DNA of 64,000 nucleotides from Hydractinia symbiolongicarpus (Eukaryota > Cnidaria > Hydrozoa > Anthoathecata > Hydractiniidae): positions 32,639,501-32,703,500 of the forward strand of contig NC_079878.1 in NCBI RefSeq assembly GCF_029227915.1, in the 5' to 3' direction. Below, piece after piece: positions 13,628 to 27,700 of the stretch. The position numbers were made by a program, and so were the translations under genes. A model generated the notes under the pieces. The model saw only the letters and a program-made list of their open reading frames with translations. It was not told the origin of the DNA and searched no databases. The first letter of the stretch is position 1. Every line of letters begins with the position of its first letter.

Positions 13628-16600
13628 TAGTAAAGAAAGTACCCGGGATGTAAACTCATTTCCCGAACGATTTTTTAAATTATTATTTCACCACTAAAAC
13701 CCATGAGACTTATAGTTTTTAAAAATGTTTTCATTTTTGATGAGACGCTGAAAAAAAGAAGTTAAATCGCCGGCAAACGAAAACCCGCCATTTCCCGTAA
13801 ACCCCGGACTCGGCCCGTATAGTCAAAAGTATACAAAGAAACTACCCAGGGAGTAAACTCATTTTCCGAACGATTTTTTTAATTATTTTTTCACCACTAA
13901 AACGCATGAGACTTGTAGTTTTCAAAAATGTTTTCATTTTTGATGAGACGCTGAATAAAAGAAGTTTAATCGCCGGCAAACGAAAACCCGCCATTTCCCG
14001 TAAACCCCGGACTCGGTCCGTATAATCAAAAGTATACAAAGAAAGTACCCAGGGAGTAAACTCATTTCCCGAACGATTTTTTAAATTATATTTTCACCAC
14101 TAAAACGCATGAGACTTGTAGTTTTCAAAAATCTTTTCATTTTTGATGAGACGCTGAATGAAAGAAGTTTAATCGCCGGCAAACGAAAACCTGCGATTTC
14201 CCGTAATTCCCGGACTCGGCCCGTATAGTCAAAAGTATACAAAGAAAATACCCAGGGTGTAAACTCATTTCCCGAACGATTTTTTAAATTATTATTTCAC
14301 CACTAAAGCCCATGAGACTTGTATTTTTTAAAAATGTTTTCATTTTTGATGAGACGCTGAATAAAAGAAGTTTAATCGCCGACAAACAAAACCCCGCCAT
14401 TTCCCGTAAACCCCGGACTCGGCCCGCATAGTCAAAAGTATACAAAGAAAGTACCCAGGGAGTAAACTCATTTCCCGAACGATTTTTTAAATTATTTTTT
14501 CACCACTAAAACCCATGAGACTTGTAGTTTTCAAAAATGTTTTCATTTTTGATGAGACGCTGAATAAAAGAAGTTTAATCGCCGGCAAACGAAAACCTGC
14601 GATTTCCCGTAAATCCCGGACTCGGCCCGTATAGTCAAAAGTATACAAAGAAACTACCCAGGGAGTAAACTCATTTTCCGAACGATTTTTTTAATTATTT
14701 TTTCACCACTAAAACGCATGAGACTTGTAGTTTTTAAAAATGTTTTCATTTTTGATGAGACGCTGAAAAAAAGAAGTTAAATCGCCGGCAAACGAAAACC
14801 CGCCATTTCCCGTAAACCCCGGACTCGGCCCGTATAGTCAAAAGTATACAAAGAAACTACCCAGGGAGTAAACTCATTTTCCGAACGATTTTTTTAATTA
14901 TTTTTTCACCACTAAAACGCATGAGACTTGTAGTTTTCAAAAATGTTTTCATTTTTGATGAGACGCTGAATGAAAGAAGTTTAATCGCCGGCAAACGAAA
15001 ACCCGAGATTTCCCGTAAATCCCGAGCTTGGCCCGTATAGTCAAAAGTATACAAAGAGAGTACCCAGGGAGTAAACTCATTTCCCGAACGATTTTTTATT
15101 TTATTTTTTCACCACAAAAACGCATGAGATTTGTAGTTTTTAAAAATGTTTTCATTTTTGATGAGACGCTGAATAAAAGAAGTTTAATCGCCGGCAAACG
15201 AAAACCTGCGATTTCCCGTAAATCCCAAACTCGGCCCGTATAGTCAAAATTATACAAAGAAAGTACCCAGGGAGTAAACTAATTTCCCAAACGATTTTTT
15301 GAATTATTATTTCACCACTAAAGCCAATGAGACTTGTAGTTTTTAAAAATGTTTTCATTTTTGATGAGACGCTGAATAAAAGAAGTTTAATCGCCGGCAA
15401 ACGAAAACCCGCGATTTCCCGTAAATCCCGGACTCGGCCCGTATAGTCAAAAGTATACAAAGAAAGTACCCAGGGAGTAAACTCATTTCCCGAACGATTT
15501 TTTAAATTATTTTTTCACCACTAAAATGCATGAGACTTGTAGTTTTTAGAAATGTTTTCATTTTTGATGAGACGCTTAATGAAAGTGGTGTAATCGCCGG
15601 CAAACAAAAACCCGCGATTTCTCGTAAATCCCGGGCTTGGCCGGTATAGTCGAATGTATACAAAGAAAGTACCCTGTGAGTAAACTCATTTCCAAAACGA
15701 TTTTTTAAATTATCTTTTCACCACTAAAACGCATGAGACTTGTAGTTTTCAAAAATGTTTTCATTTTTGATGAGACGCTGAATAGAAGAAGTTTAATCGC
15801 CGGCAAACGAAAACCCGCCATTTCCCGTAAACCCCGGACTCGGTCCGTATAATCAAAAGTATACAAAGAAAGTACCCAGGGAGTAAACTCATTTCCCGAA
15901 CGATTTTTTAAATTATATTTTCACCACTAAAACGCATGAGACTTGTAGTTTTCAAAAATGTTTTCATTTTTGATGAGACGCTGAATGAAAGAAGTTTAAT
16001 CGCCGGCAAACGAAAACCTGCGATTTCCCGTAAAACCCGGACTCGGCCCGTATAGTCCAAAGTATACAAAGAAAGTACCCAGGGAGTAAACTAATTTCCC
16101 AAACGATTTTTTGAATTATTATTTCACCACTAAAGCCAATGAGACTTGTAGTTTTTAAAAATGTTTTCATTTTTGATGAGACGCTGAATAAAAGAAGTTT
16201 AATCGCCGGCAAACGAAAACCTGCGATTTCCCGTAAATCCCAAACTCGGCCCGTATAGTCAAAATTATACAGAGAAAGTACCCAGGGAGTAAACTAATTT
16301 CCCAAACGATTTTTTGAATTATTATTTCACCACTAAAACCCATGAGACTTGTAGTTTTTAAAAATGTTTTCATTTTTGATGAGACTCTGAATAAAAGAAG
16401 TTTAATCGCCGGCAAACAAAAAACCGCCATTTCCCGTAAACCCCGGACTTGGCCCGCATAGTCAAAAGTATACAAAGAAAGTACCCAGGGAGTAAACTCA
16501 TTTCCCGAACGATTTTTTAAATTATTTTTTCACCACTAAAACGCATGAGACTTGTAGTTTTCAAAAATGTTTTCATTTTTGATGAGACGCTGAATAAAAG

Positions 16601-19492
16601 AAGTTTAATCGGCGGCAAACGAAAACCTGCGATTTCCCGTAAATCCCGGACTTGGCCCGTATAGTCAAAAGTATACAAAGAAAGTACCCAGGGTGTAAAC
16701 TCATTTCCCGAACGATTTTTTAAATTATTATTTCACCACTAAAGCCCATGAGACTTGTAGTTTTTAAAAATGTTTTCATTTTTGATGAGACGCTGAATAA
16801 AAGAAGTTTAAGCGCCGGCAAACGAAAACCCGCGACTTCCCGTAAATCCCGGACTCGGCCGGTATAGTCAAAAGTATACAAAGAAAGTACCCAGGCAGTA
16901 AACTCATTTCCCGAACGATTTTTTAAAATATTTTTTCACCACTAAAACGCATGAGACTTGTAGTTTTCAAAAATGTTTTCATTTTTGATGAGACGCTGAA
17001 TAAAAGAAGTTTAATCGCCGGCAAACGAAAACCTGCGATTTCCCGTAAATCCCAGACTCGGCCCGTATAGTAAAGAAAGTACCCGGGATGTAAACTCATT
17101 TCCCGAACGATTTTTTAAATTATTATTTCACCACTAAAACCCATGAGACTTATAGTTTTTAAAAATGTTTTCATTTTTGATGAGACGCTGAAAAAAAGAA
17201 GTTAAATCGCCGGCAAACGAAAACCCGCCATTTCCCGTAAACCCCGGACTCGGCCCGTATAGTCAAAAGTATACAAAGAAACTACCCAGGGAGTAAACTC
17301 ATTTTCCGAACGATTTTTTTAATTATTTTTTCACCACTAAAACGCATGAGACTTGTAGTTTTCAAAAATGTTTTCATTTTTGATGAGACGCTGAATAAAA
17401 GAAGTTTAATCGCCGGCAAACGAAAACCCGCCATTTCCCGTAAACCCCGGACTCGGTCCGTATAATCAAAAGTATACAAAGAAAGTACCCAGGGAGTAAA
17501 CTCATTTCCCGAACGATTTTTTAAATTATATTTTCACCACTAAAACGCATGAGACTTGTAGTTTTCAAAAATCTTTTCATTTTTGATGAGACGCTGAATG
17601 AAAGAAGTTTAATCGCCGGCAAACGAAAACCTGCGATTTCCCGTAATTCCCGGACTCGGCCCGTATAGTCAAAAGTATACAAAGAAAATACCCAGGGTGT
17701 AAACTCATTTCCCGAACGATTTTTTAAATTATTATTTCACCACTAAAGCCCATGAGACTTGTATTTTTTAAAAATGTTTTCATTTTTGATGAGACGCTGA
17801 ATAAAAGAAGTTTAATCGCCGACAAACAAAACCCCGCCATTTCCCGTAAACCCCGGACTCGGCCCGCATAGTCAAAAGTATACAAAGAAAGTACCCAGGG
17901 AGTAAACTCATTTCCCGAACGATTTTTTAAATTATTTTTTCACCACTAAAACCCATGAGACTTGTAGTTTTCAAAAATGTTTTCATTTTTGATGAGACGC
18001 TGAATAAAAGAAGTTTAATCGCCGGCAAACGAAAACCTGCGATTTCCCGTAAATCCCGGACTCGGCCCGTATAGTCAAAAGTATACAAAGAAACTACCCA
18101 GGGAGTAAACTCATTTTTCGAACGATTTTTTTAATTATTTTTTCACCACTAAAACGCATGAGACTTGTAGTTTTTAAAAATGTTTTAATTTTTGATGAGA
18201 CGCTGAAAAAAAGAAGTTAAATCGCCGGCAAACGAAAACCCGCCATTTCCCGTAAACCCCGGACTCGGCCCGTATAGTCAAAAGTATACAAAGAAACTAC
18301 CCAGGGAGTAAACTCATTTTCCGAACGATTTTTTTAATTATTTTTTCACCACTAAAACGCATGAGACTTGTAGTTTTCAAAAATGTTTTCATTTTTGATG
18401 AGACGCTGAATGAAAGAAGTTTAATCGCCGGCAAACGAAAACCTGCGATTTCCCGTAAAACCCGGACTCGGCCCGTATAGTCCAAAGTATACAAAGAAAG
18501 TACCCAGGGAGTAAACTAATTTCCCAAACGATTTTTTGAATTATTATTTCACCACTAAAGCCAATGAGACTTGTAGTTTTTAAAAATGTTTTCATTTTTG
18601 ATGAGACGCTGAATAAAAGAAGTTTAATCGCCGGCAAACGAAAACCTGCGATTTCCCGTAAATCCCAAACTCGGCCCGTATAGTCAAAATTATACAGAGA
18701 AAGTACCCAGGGAGTAAACTAATTTCCCAAACGATTTTTTGAATTATTATTTCACCACTAAAACCCATGAGACTTGTAGTTTTTAAAAATGTTTTCATTT
18801 TTGATGAGACTCTGAATAAAAGAAGTTTAATCGCCGGCAAACAAAAAACCGCCATTTCCCGTAAACCCCGGACTTGGCCCGCATAGTCAAAAGTATACAA
18901 AGAAAGTACCCAGGGAGTAAACTCATTTCCCGAACGATTTTTTAAATTATTTTTTCACCACTAAAACGCATGAGACTTGTAGTTTTCAAAAATGTTTTCA
19001 TTTTTGATGAGACGCTGAATAAAAGAAGTTTAATCGGCGGCAAACGAAAACCTGCGATTTCCCGTAAATCTCGGACTTGGCCCGTATAGTCAAAAGTATA
19101 CAAAGAAAGTACCCAGGGTGTAAACTCATTTCCCGAACGATTTTTTAAATTATTATTTCACCACTAAAGCCCATGAGACTTGTAGTTTTTAAAAATGTTT
19201 TCATTTTTGATGAGACGCTGAATAAAAGAAGTTTAAGCGCCGGCAAACGAAAACCCGCGACTTCCCGTAAATCCCGGACTCGGCCCGTATAGTCAAAAGT
19301 ATACAAAGAAAGTACCCAGGCACTAAACTCATTTCCCGAACGATTTTTTAAAATATTTTTTCACCACTAAAACGCATGAGACTTGTAGTTTTCAAAAATG
19401 TTTTCATTTTTGATGAGACGCTGAATAAAAGAAGTTTAATCGCCGGCAAACGAAAACCTGCGATTTCCCGTAAATCCCAGACTCGGCCCGTA
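13628..19492 (+). repeat. Super-HOR copy 2, 5865 bp (29 monomers)
   Basis: Second copy of the 29-monomer block, again 5865 bp between markers 13628 and 19493. Type-A marks reappear near 13372 and 13411, exactly 5865 bp after the first set. Type-B marks reappear near 16855 and 18181, at a distance of 6068 bp, because this copy divides as 17+12 monomers while the first divides as 16+13. The one-monomer shift is a visible trace of unequal exchange after block duplication. Confidence 0.83.
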
Positions 19493-19994
19493 TAGTAAAG
19501 AAAGTACCCGGGATGTAAACTCATTTCCCGAACGATTTTTTAAATTATTATTTCACCACTAAAACCCATGAGACTTATAGTTTTTAAAAATGTTTTCATT
19601 TTTGATGAGACGCTGAAAAAAAGAAGTTAAATCGCCGGCAAACGAAAACCCGCCATTTCCCGTAAACCCCGGACTCGGCCCGTATAGTCAAAAGTATACA
19701 AAGAAACTACCCAGGGAGTAAACTCATTTTCCGAACGATTTTTTTAATTATTTTTTCACCACTAAAACGCATGAGACTTGTAGTTTTCAAAAATGTTTTC
19801 ATTTTTGATGAGACGCTGAATAAAAGAAGTTTAATCGCCGGCAAACGAAAACCCGCCATTTCCCGTAAACCCCGGACTCGGTCCGTATAATCAAAAGTAT
19901 ACAAAGAAAGTACCCAGGGAGTAAACTCATTTCCCGAACGATTTTTTAAATTATATTTTCACCACTAAAACGCATGAGACTTGTAGTTTTCAAA

Positions 19995-22900
19995 AATCTT
20001 TTCATTTTTGATGAGACGCTGAATGAAAGAAGTTTAATCGCCGGCAAACGAAAACCTGCGATTTCCCGTAATTCCCGGACTCGGCCCGTATAGTCAAAAG
20101 TATACAAAGAAAATACCCAGGGTGTAAACTCATTTCCCGAACGATTTTTTAAATTATTATTTCACCACTAAAGCCCATGAGACTTGTATTTTTTAAAAAT
20201 GTTTTCATTTTTGATGAGACGCTGAATAAAAGAAGTTTAATCGCCGACAAACAAAAACCCGCCATTTCCCGTAAACCCCGGACTCGGCCCGCATAGTCAA
20301 AAGTATACAAAGAAAGTACCCAGGGAGTAAACTCATTTCCCGAACGATTTTTTAAATTATTTTTTCACCACTAAAACCCATGAGACTTGTAGTTTTCAAA
20401 AATGTTTTCATTTTTGATGAGACGCTGAATAAAAGAAGTTTAATCGCCGGCAAACGAAAACCCGCCATTTCCCGTAAACCCCGGACTCGGTCCGTATAAT
20501 CAAAAGTATACAAAGAAAGTACCCAGGGAGTAAACTCATTTCCCGAACGATTTTTTAAATTATATTTTCACCACTAAAACGCATGAGACTTGTAGTTTTC
20601 AAAAATCTTTTCATTTTTGATGAGACGCTGAATGAAAGAAGTTTAATCGCCGGCAAACGAAAACCTGCGATTTCCCGTAATTCCCGGACTCGGCCCGTAT
20701 AGTCAAAAGTATACAAAGAAAATACCCAGGGTGTAAACTCATTTCCCGAACGATTTTTTAAATTATTATTTCACCACTAAAGCCCATGAGACTTGTATTT
20801 TTTAAAAATGTTTTCATTTTTGATGAGACGCTGAATAAAAGAAGTTTAATCGCCGACAAACAAAAACCCGCCATTTCCCGTAAACCCCGGACTCGGCCCG
20901 CATAGTCAAAAGTATACAAAGAAAGTACCCAGGGAGTAAACTCATTTCCCGAACGATTTTTTAAATTATTTTTTCACCACTAAAACCCATGAGACTTGTA
21001 GTTTTCAAAAATGTTTTCATTTTTGATGAGACGCTGAATAAAAGAAGTTTAATCGCCGGCAAACGAAAACCTGCGATTTCCCGTAAATCCCGGACTCGGC
21101 CCGTATAGTCAAAAGTATACAAAGAAACTACCCAGGGAGTAAACTCATTTTCCGAACGATTTTTTTAATTATTTTTTCACCACTAAAACGCATGAGACTT
21201 GTAGTTTTTAAAAATGTTTTCATTTTTGATGAGACGCTGAAAAAAAGAAGTTAAATCGCCGGCAAACGAAAACCCGCCATTTCCCGTAAACCCCGGACTC
21301 GGCCCGCATAGTCAAAAGTATACAAAGAAAGTACCCAGGGAGTAAACTCATTTCCCGAACGATTTTTTAAATTATTTTTTCACCACTAAAACCCATGAGA
21401 CTTGTAGTTTTCAAAAATGTTTTCATTTTTGATGAGACGCTGAATAAAAGAAGTTTAATCGCCGGCAAACGAAAACCTGCGATTTCCCGTAAATCCCGGA
21501 CTCGGCCCGTATAGTCAAAAGTATACAAAGAAACTACCCAGGGAGTAAACTCATTTTCCGAACGATTTTTTTAATTATTTTTTCACCACTAAAACGCATG
21601 AGACTTGTAGTTTTTAAAAATGTTTTCATTTTTGATGAGACGCTGAAAAAAAGAAGTTTAATCGCCGGCAAACGAAAACCTGCGATTTCCTGTAAATCCC
21701 GGACTCGGCCCGTATAGTCAAAAGTATACAAAGAAACTACCCAGGGAGTAAACTCATTTTCCGAACGATTTTTTTAATTATTTTTTCACCACTAAAACGC
21801 ATGAGACTTGTAGTTTTTAAAAATGTTTTCATTTTTGATGAGACGCTGAAAAAAAGAAGTTAAATCGCCGGCAAACGAAAACCCGCCATTTCCCGTAAAC
21901 CCCGGACTCGGCCCGTATAGTCAAAAGTATACAAAGAAACTACCCAGGGAGTAAACTCATTTTCCGAACGATTTTTTTAATTATTTTTTCACCACTAAAA
22001 CGCATGAGACTTGTAGTTTTCAAAAATGTTTTCATTTTTGATGAGACGCTGAATAAAAGAAGTTTAATCGCCGGCAAACGAAAACCCGCCATTTCCCGTA
22101 AACCCCGGACTCGGTCCGTATAATCAAAAGTATACAAAGAAAGTACCCAGGGAGTAAACTCATTTCCCGAACGATTTTTTAAATTATATTTTCACCACTA
22201 AAGCGCATGAGACTTGTAGTTTTCAAAAATCTTTTCATTTTTGATGAGACGCTGAATGAAAGAAGTTTAATCGCCGGCAAACGAAAACCTGCGATTTCCC
22301 GTAATTCCCGGACTCGGCCCGTATAGTCAAAAGTATACAAAGAAAATACCCAGGGTCTAAACTCATTTCCCGAACGATTTTTTAAATTATTATTTCACCA
22401 CTAAAGCCCATGAGACTTGTATTTTTTAAAAATGTTTTCATTTTTGATGAGACGCTGAATAAAAGAAGTTTAATCGCCGACAAACAAAAACCCGCCATTT
22501 CCCGTAAACCCCGGACTCGGCCCGCATAGTCAAAAGTATACAAAGAAAGTACCCAGGGAGTAAACTCATTTCCCGAACGATTTTTTAAATTATTTTTTCA
22601 CCACTAAAACCCATGAGACTTGTAGTTTTCAAAAATGTTTTCATTTTTGATGAGACGCTGAATAAAAGAAGTTTAATCGCCGGCAAACGAAAACCCGCCA
22701 TTTCCCGTAAACCCCGGACTCGGTCCGTATAATCAAAAGTATACAAAGAAAGTACCCAGGGAGTAAACTCATTTCCCGAACGATTTTTTAAATTATATTT
22801 TCACCACTAAAACGCATGAGACTTGTAGTTTTCAAAAATCTTTTCATTTTTGATGAGACGCTGAATGAAAGAAGTTTAATCGCCGGCAAACGAAAACCTG

Positions 22901-24757
22901 CGATTTCCCGTAATTCCCGGACTCGGCCCGTATAGTCAAAAGTATACAAAGAAAATACCCAGGGTGTAAACTCATTTCCCGAACGATTTTTTAAATTATT
23001 ATTTCACCACTAAAGCCCATGAGACTTGTATTTTTTAAAAATGTTTTCATTTTTGATGAGACGCTGAATAAAAGAAGTTTAATCGCCGACAAACAAAAAC
23101 CCGCCATTTCCCGTAAACCCCGGACTCGGCCCGCATAGTCAAAAGTATACAAAGAAAGTACCCAGGGAGTAAACTCATTTCCCGAACGATTTTTTAAATT
23201 ATTTTTTCACCACTAAAACCCATGAGACTTGTAGTTTTCAAAAATGTTTTCATTTTTGATGAGACGCTGAATAAAAGAAGTTTAATCGCCGGCAAACGAA
23301 AACCTGCGATTTCCCGTAAATCCCGGACTCGGCCCGTATAGTCAAAAGTATACAAAGAAACTACCCAGGGAGTAAACTCATTTTCCGAACGATTTTTTTA
23401 ATTATTTTTTCACCACTAAAACGCATGAGACTTGTAGTTTTTAAAAATGTTTTCATTTTTGATGAGACGCTGAAAAAAAGAAGTTAAATCGCCGGCAAAC
23501 GAAAACCCGCCATTTCCCGTAAACCCCGGACTCGGCCCGTATAGTCAAAAGTATACAAAGAAACTACCCAGGGAGTAAACTAATTTTCCGAACGATTTTT
23601 TTAATTATTTTTTCACCACTAAAACGCATGAGACTTGTAGTTTTCAAAAATGTTTTCATTTTTGATGAGACGCTGAATAAAAGAAGTTTAATCGCCGGCA
23701 AACGAAAACCCGCCATTTCCCGTAAACCCCGGACTCGGTCCGTATAATCAAAAGTATACAAAGAAAGTACCCAGGGAGTAAACTCATTTCCCGAACGATT
23801 TTTTAAATTATATTTTCACCACTAAAGCGCATGAGACTTGTAGTTTTCAAAAATCTTTTCATTTTTGATGAGACGCTGAATGAAAGAAGTTTAATCGCCG
23901 GCAAACGAAAACCTGCGATTTCCCGTAATTCCCGGACTCGGCCCGTATAGTCAAAAGTATACAAAGAAAATACCCAGGGTGTAAACTCATTTCCCGAACG
24001 ATTTTTTAAATTATTATTTCACCACTAAAGCCCATGAGACTTGTATTTTTTAAAAATGTTTTCATTTTTGATGAGACGCTGAATAAAAGAAGTTTAATCG
24101 CCGGCAAACAAAAACCCGCCATTTCCCGTAAACCCCGGACTCGGCCCGCATAGTCAAAAGTATACAAAGAAAGTACCCAGGGAGTAAACTCATTTCCCGA
24201 ACGATTTTTTAAATTATTTTTTCACCACTAAAACGCATGACACTTGTAGTTTTCAAAAATGTTTTCATTTTTGATGAGACGCTGAATAAAAGAAGTTTAA
24301 TCGCCGGCAAACAAAAACCTGCGATTTCCCGTAATACCCGGACTCGGCCCGTATAGTCAAAAGTATACAAAGAAAGTACCCAGGGTGTAAACTCATTTCC
24401 CGAACGATTTTTTAAATTATTATTTTACCACTAAAACCCATGAGACTTGTAGTTTTTAAAAAAGTTTTCATTTTTGATGAGACGCTGAATAAAAGAAGTT
24501 TAAGCGCCGGCAAACGAAAACCCGCGACTTCCGGTAAATCCCGGACTCGGCCCGTATAGTCAAAAGTATACAAAGAAAGTACCCAGGCAGTAAACTCATT
24601 TCCCGAACGATTTTTTAAAATATTTTTTCACCACTAAAACGCACGAGACTTGTAGTTTTCAAAAATGTTTTCATTTTTGATGAGACGCTGAATAAAAGAA
24701 GTTTAATCGCCGGCAAACGAAAACCTGCGATTTCCCGTAAATCCCGGACTCGCCCGT
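19995..24757 (+). repeat. HOR region 2: 8/11-mer, 1624/2233 bp
   Basis: The diagnostic variant AATCTTTTCAT lies at 19995, 20604, 22228, 22837 and 23852, with spacings of 609, 1624, 609 and 1015 bp (3, 8, 3 and 5 monomers). The pair 19995/20604 matches the pair 22228/22837 at a period of 2233 bp (11 monomers). The private variant CTAAAGCGCATGAG at about 22199 and 23823 marks an 8-monomer (1624-bp) step. No 192-bp monomer occurs between 19493 and 24758, which separates this block from its neighbours. No gene is present. Confidence 0.82.
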
Positions 24758-27700
24758 ATAGTAAAGAAAGTACCCGGGATGTAAACTCATTTCCCGAACG
24801 ATTTTTTAAATTATTATTTCACCACTAAAACCCATGAGACTTATAGTTTTTAAAAATGTTTTCATTTTTGATGAGACGCTGAAAAAAAGAAGTTAAATCG
24901 CCGGCAAACGAAAACCCGCCATTTCCCGTAAACCCCGGACTCGGCCCGTATAGTCAAAAGTATACAAAGAAACTACCCAGGGAGTAAACTCATTTTCCGA
25001 ACGATTTTTTAAATTATTTTTTCACAACTACAACGCATGAGACTTGTAGTTTTTAAAAATGTTTTCATTTTTGATGAGACGCTGAATAAAAGAAGTTTAA
25101 TCGCCGGCAAACGAAAACCCGCCATTTCCCGTAAACCCCGGGCTCGGCCCGTATAGTCAAAAGTATACAAAGAAAGTACCCAGGGAGTAAATTCATTTTC
25201 CGAACGATTTTTTAAATTATTTTTTCACAACTACAACGCATGAGACTTGTAGTTTTTAAAAATGTTTTCATTTTTGATGAGACGCTGAAAAAAAGAAGTT
25301 AAATCGCCGGCAAACGAAAACCCGCCATTTCCCGTAAACCCCGGACTCGGCCCGTATAGTCAAAAGTATACAAAGAAACTACCCAGGGAGTAAACTCATT
25401 TTCCGAACGATTTTTTAAATTATTTTTTCACAACTACAACGCATGAGACTTGTAGTTTTTAAAAATGTTTTCATTTTTGATGAGACGCTGAATAAAAGAA
25501 GTTTAATCGCCGGCAAACGAAAACCCGCCATTTCCCGTAAACCCCGGGCTCGGCCCGTATAGTCAAAAGTATACAAAGAAAGTACCCAGGGAGTAAACTC
25601 ATTTTCCGAACGATTTTTTAATTTATTTTTTCACAACTACAACGCATGAGACTTGTAGTTTTTAAAAATGTTTTCATTTTTGATGAGACGCTGAATAAAA
25701 GAAGTTTAATCGCCGGCAAACAAAAACCTGCGATTTCCCGTAAATCCCGGACTCGCCCGTATAGTAAAGAAAGTACCCGGGATGTAAACTCATTTCCCGA
25801 ACGATTTTTTAAATTATTTTTTCACAACTACAACGCATGAGACTTGTAGTTTTTAAAAATGTTTTCATTTTTGATGAGACGCTGAATAAAAGAAGTTTAA
25901 TCGCCGGCAAACGAAAACCCGCCATTTCCCGTAAACCCCGGGCTCGGCCCGTATAGTCAAAAGTATACAAAGAAAGTACTCAGGGAGTAAACTCATTTCC
26001 CGAACGATTTTTTAAATTATTATTTCACCACTAAAACCCATGAGACTTATAGTTTTTAAAAATGTTTTCATTTTTGATGAGACGCTGAAAAAAAGAAGTT
26101 AAATCGCCGGCAAACGAAAACCCGCCATTTCCCGTAAACCCCGGACTCGGCCCGTATAGTCAAAAGTATACAAAGAAACTACCCAGGGAGTAAACTCATT
26201 TTCCGAACGATTTTTTAAATTATTTTTTCACAACTACAACGCATGAGACTTGTAGTTTTTAAAAATGTTTTCATTTTTGATGAGACGCTGAATAAAAGAA
26301 GTTTAATCGCCGGCAAACGAAAACCCGCCATTTCCCGTAAACCCCGGGCTCGGCCCGTATAGTCAAAAGTATACAAAGAAAGTACCCAGGGAGTAAACTC
26401 ATTTTCCGAACGATTTTTTAAATTATTTTTTCACAACTACAACGCATGAGACTTGTAGTTTTTAAAAATGTTTTCATTTTTGATGAGACGCTGAAAAAAA
26501 GAAGTTAAATCGCCGGCAAACGAAAACCCGCCATTTCCCGTAAACCCCGGACTCGGCCCGTATAGTCAAAAGTATACAAAGAAACTACCCAGGGAGTAAA
26601 CTCATTTTCCGAACGATTTTTTAAATTATTTTTTCACAACTACAACGCATGAGACTTGTAGTTTTTAAAAATGTTTTCATTTTTGATGAGACGCTGAATA
26701 AAAGAAGTTTAATCGCCGGCAAACGAAAACACGCCATTTCCCGTAAACCCCGGGCTCGGCCCGTATAGTCAAAAGTATACAAAGAAAGTACCCAGGGAGT
26801 AAACTCATTTTCCGAACGATTTTTTAATTTATTTTTTCACAACTACAACGCATGAGACTTGTAGTTTTTAAAAATGTTTTCATTTTTGATGAGACGCTGA
26901 ATAAAAGAAGTTTAATCGCCGGCAAACAAAAACCTGCGATTTCCCGTAAATCCCGGACTCGCCCGTATAGTAAAGAAAGTACCCGGGATGTAAACTCATT
27001 TCCCGAACGATTTTTTAAATTATTTTTTCACCACTAAAACGCATGAGACTTGTAGTTTTTAAAAATGTTTTCATTTTTGATGAGACGCTGAATAAAAGAA
27101 GTTTAAACGCCGGCAAACGAAAACCTGCGATTTCCCGTAAATCCGGGACTCGGCCCGTATAGTCAAAAGTATACAAAGAAAGTACCCAGGGTGTAAACTC
27201 ATTTCCCGAACGATTTTTTAAATTATTATTTCACCACTAAAGCCCATGAGACTTGTAGTTTTTAAAAATGTTTTCATTTTTGATGAGACGCTGAATAAAA
27301 GAAGTTTAAACGCCGGCAAACGAAAACCCGCGACTTCCCGTAAATCCCGGACTCGGCCCGTATAGTCAAAAGTATACAAAGAAAGTACCCAGGCAGTAAA
27401 CTCATTTCCCGAACGATTTTTAAAAATATTTTTTCACCAATAAAACGCATGAGACTTGTAGTTTTCAAAAATGTTTTCATTTTTGATGAGACGCTGAATA
27501 AAAGAAGTTTAATCGCCGGCAAACGAAAACCTGCGATTTCCTGTAAATCCCGGACTCGGCCCGTATAGTAAAGAAAGTACCCGGGATGTAAACTCATTTC
27601 CCGAACGATTTTTTAAATTATTATTTCACCACTAAAACCCATGATATTTATAGTTTTTAAAAATGTTTTCATTTTTGATGAGACGCTGAAAAAAAGAAGT

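Larger units (their letters stand above)
1..19994 (+). repeat. HOR region 1: 12- to 18-mer, ~3.2-kb family
   Basis: The 192-bp marker monomers at 489, 4131, 4526, 7763, 11000, 13628, 17068 and 19493 are spaced 3642, 395, 3237, 3237, 2628, 3440 and 2425 bp. These equal 18, 2, 16, 16, 13, 17 and 12 monomers once an 11-bp loss per short unit is allowed for (plus one single-base deletion near 3720). Each unit contains the same ordered series of variant monomers, including one with TTTTTAGAAATG, CTTAATGAAAGTGG and CCCTGTGAG, and one with AATCTTTTCAT. Unit lengths change by whole monomers, as expected from unequal exchange. No gene lies in this stretch. Confidence 0.9.
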
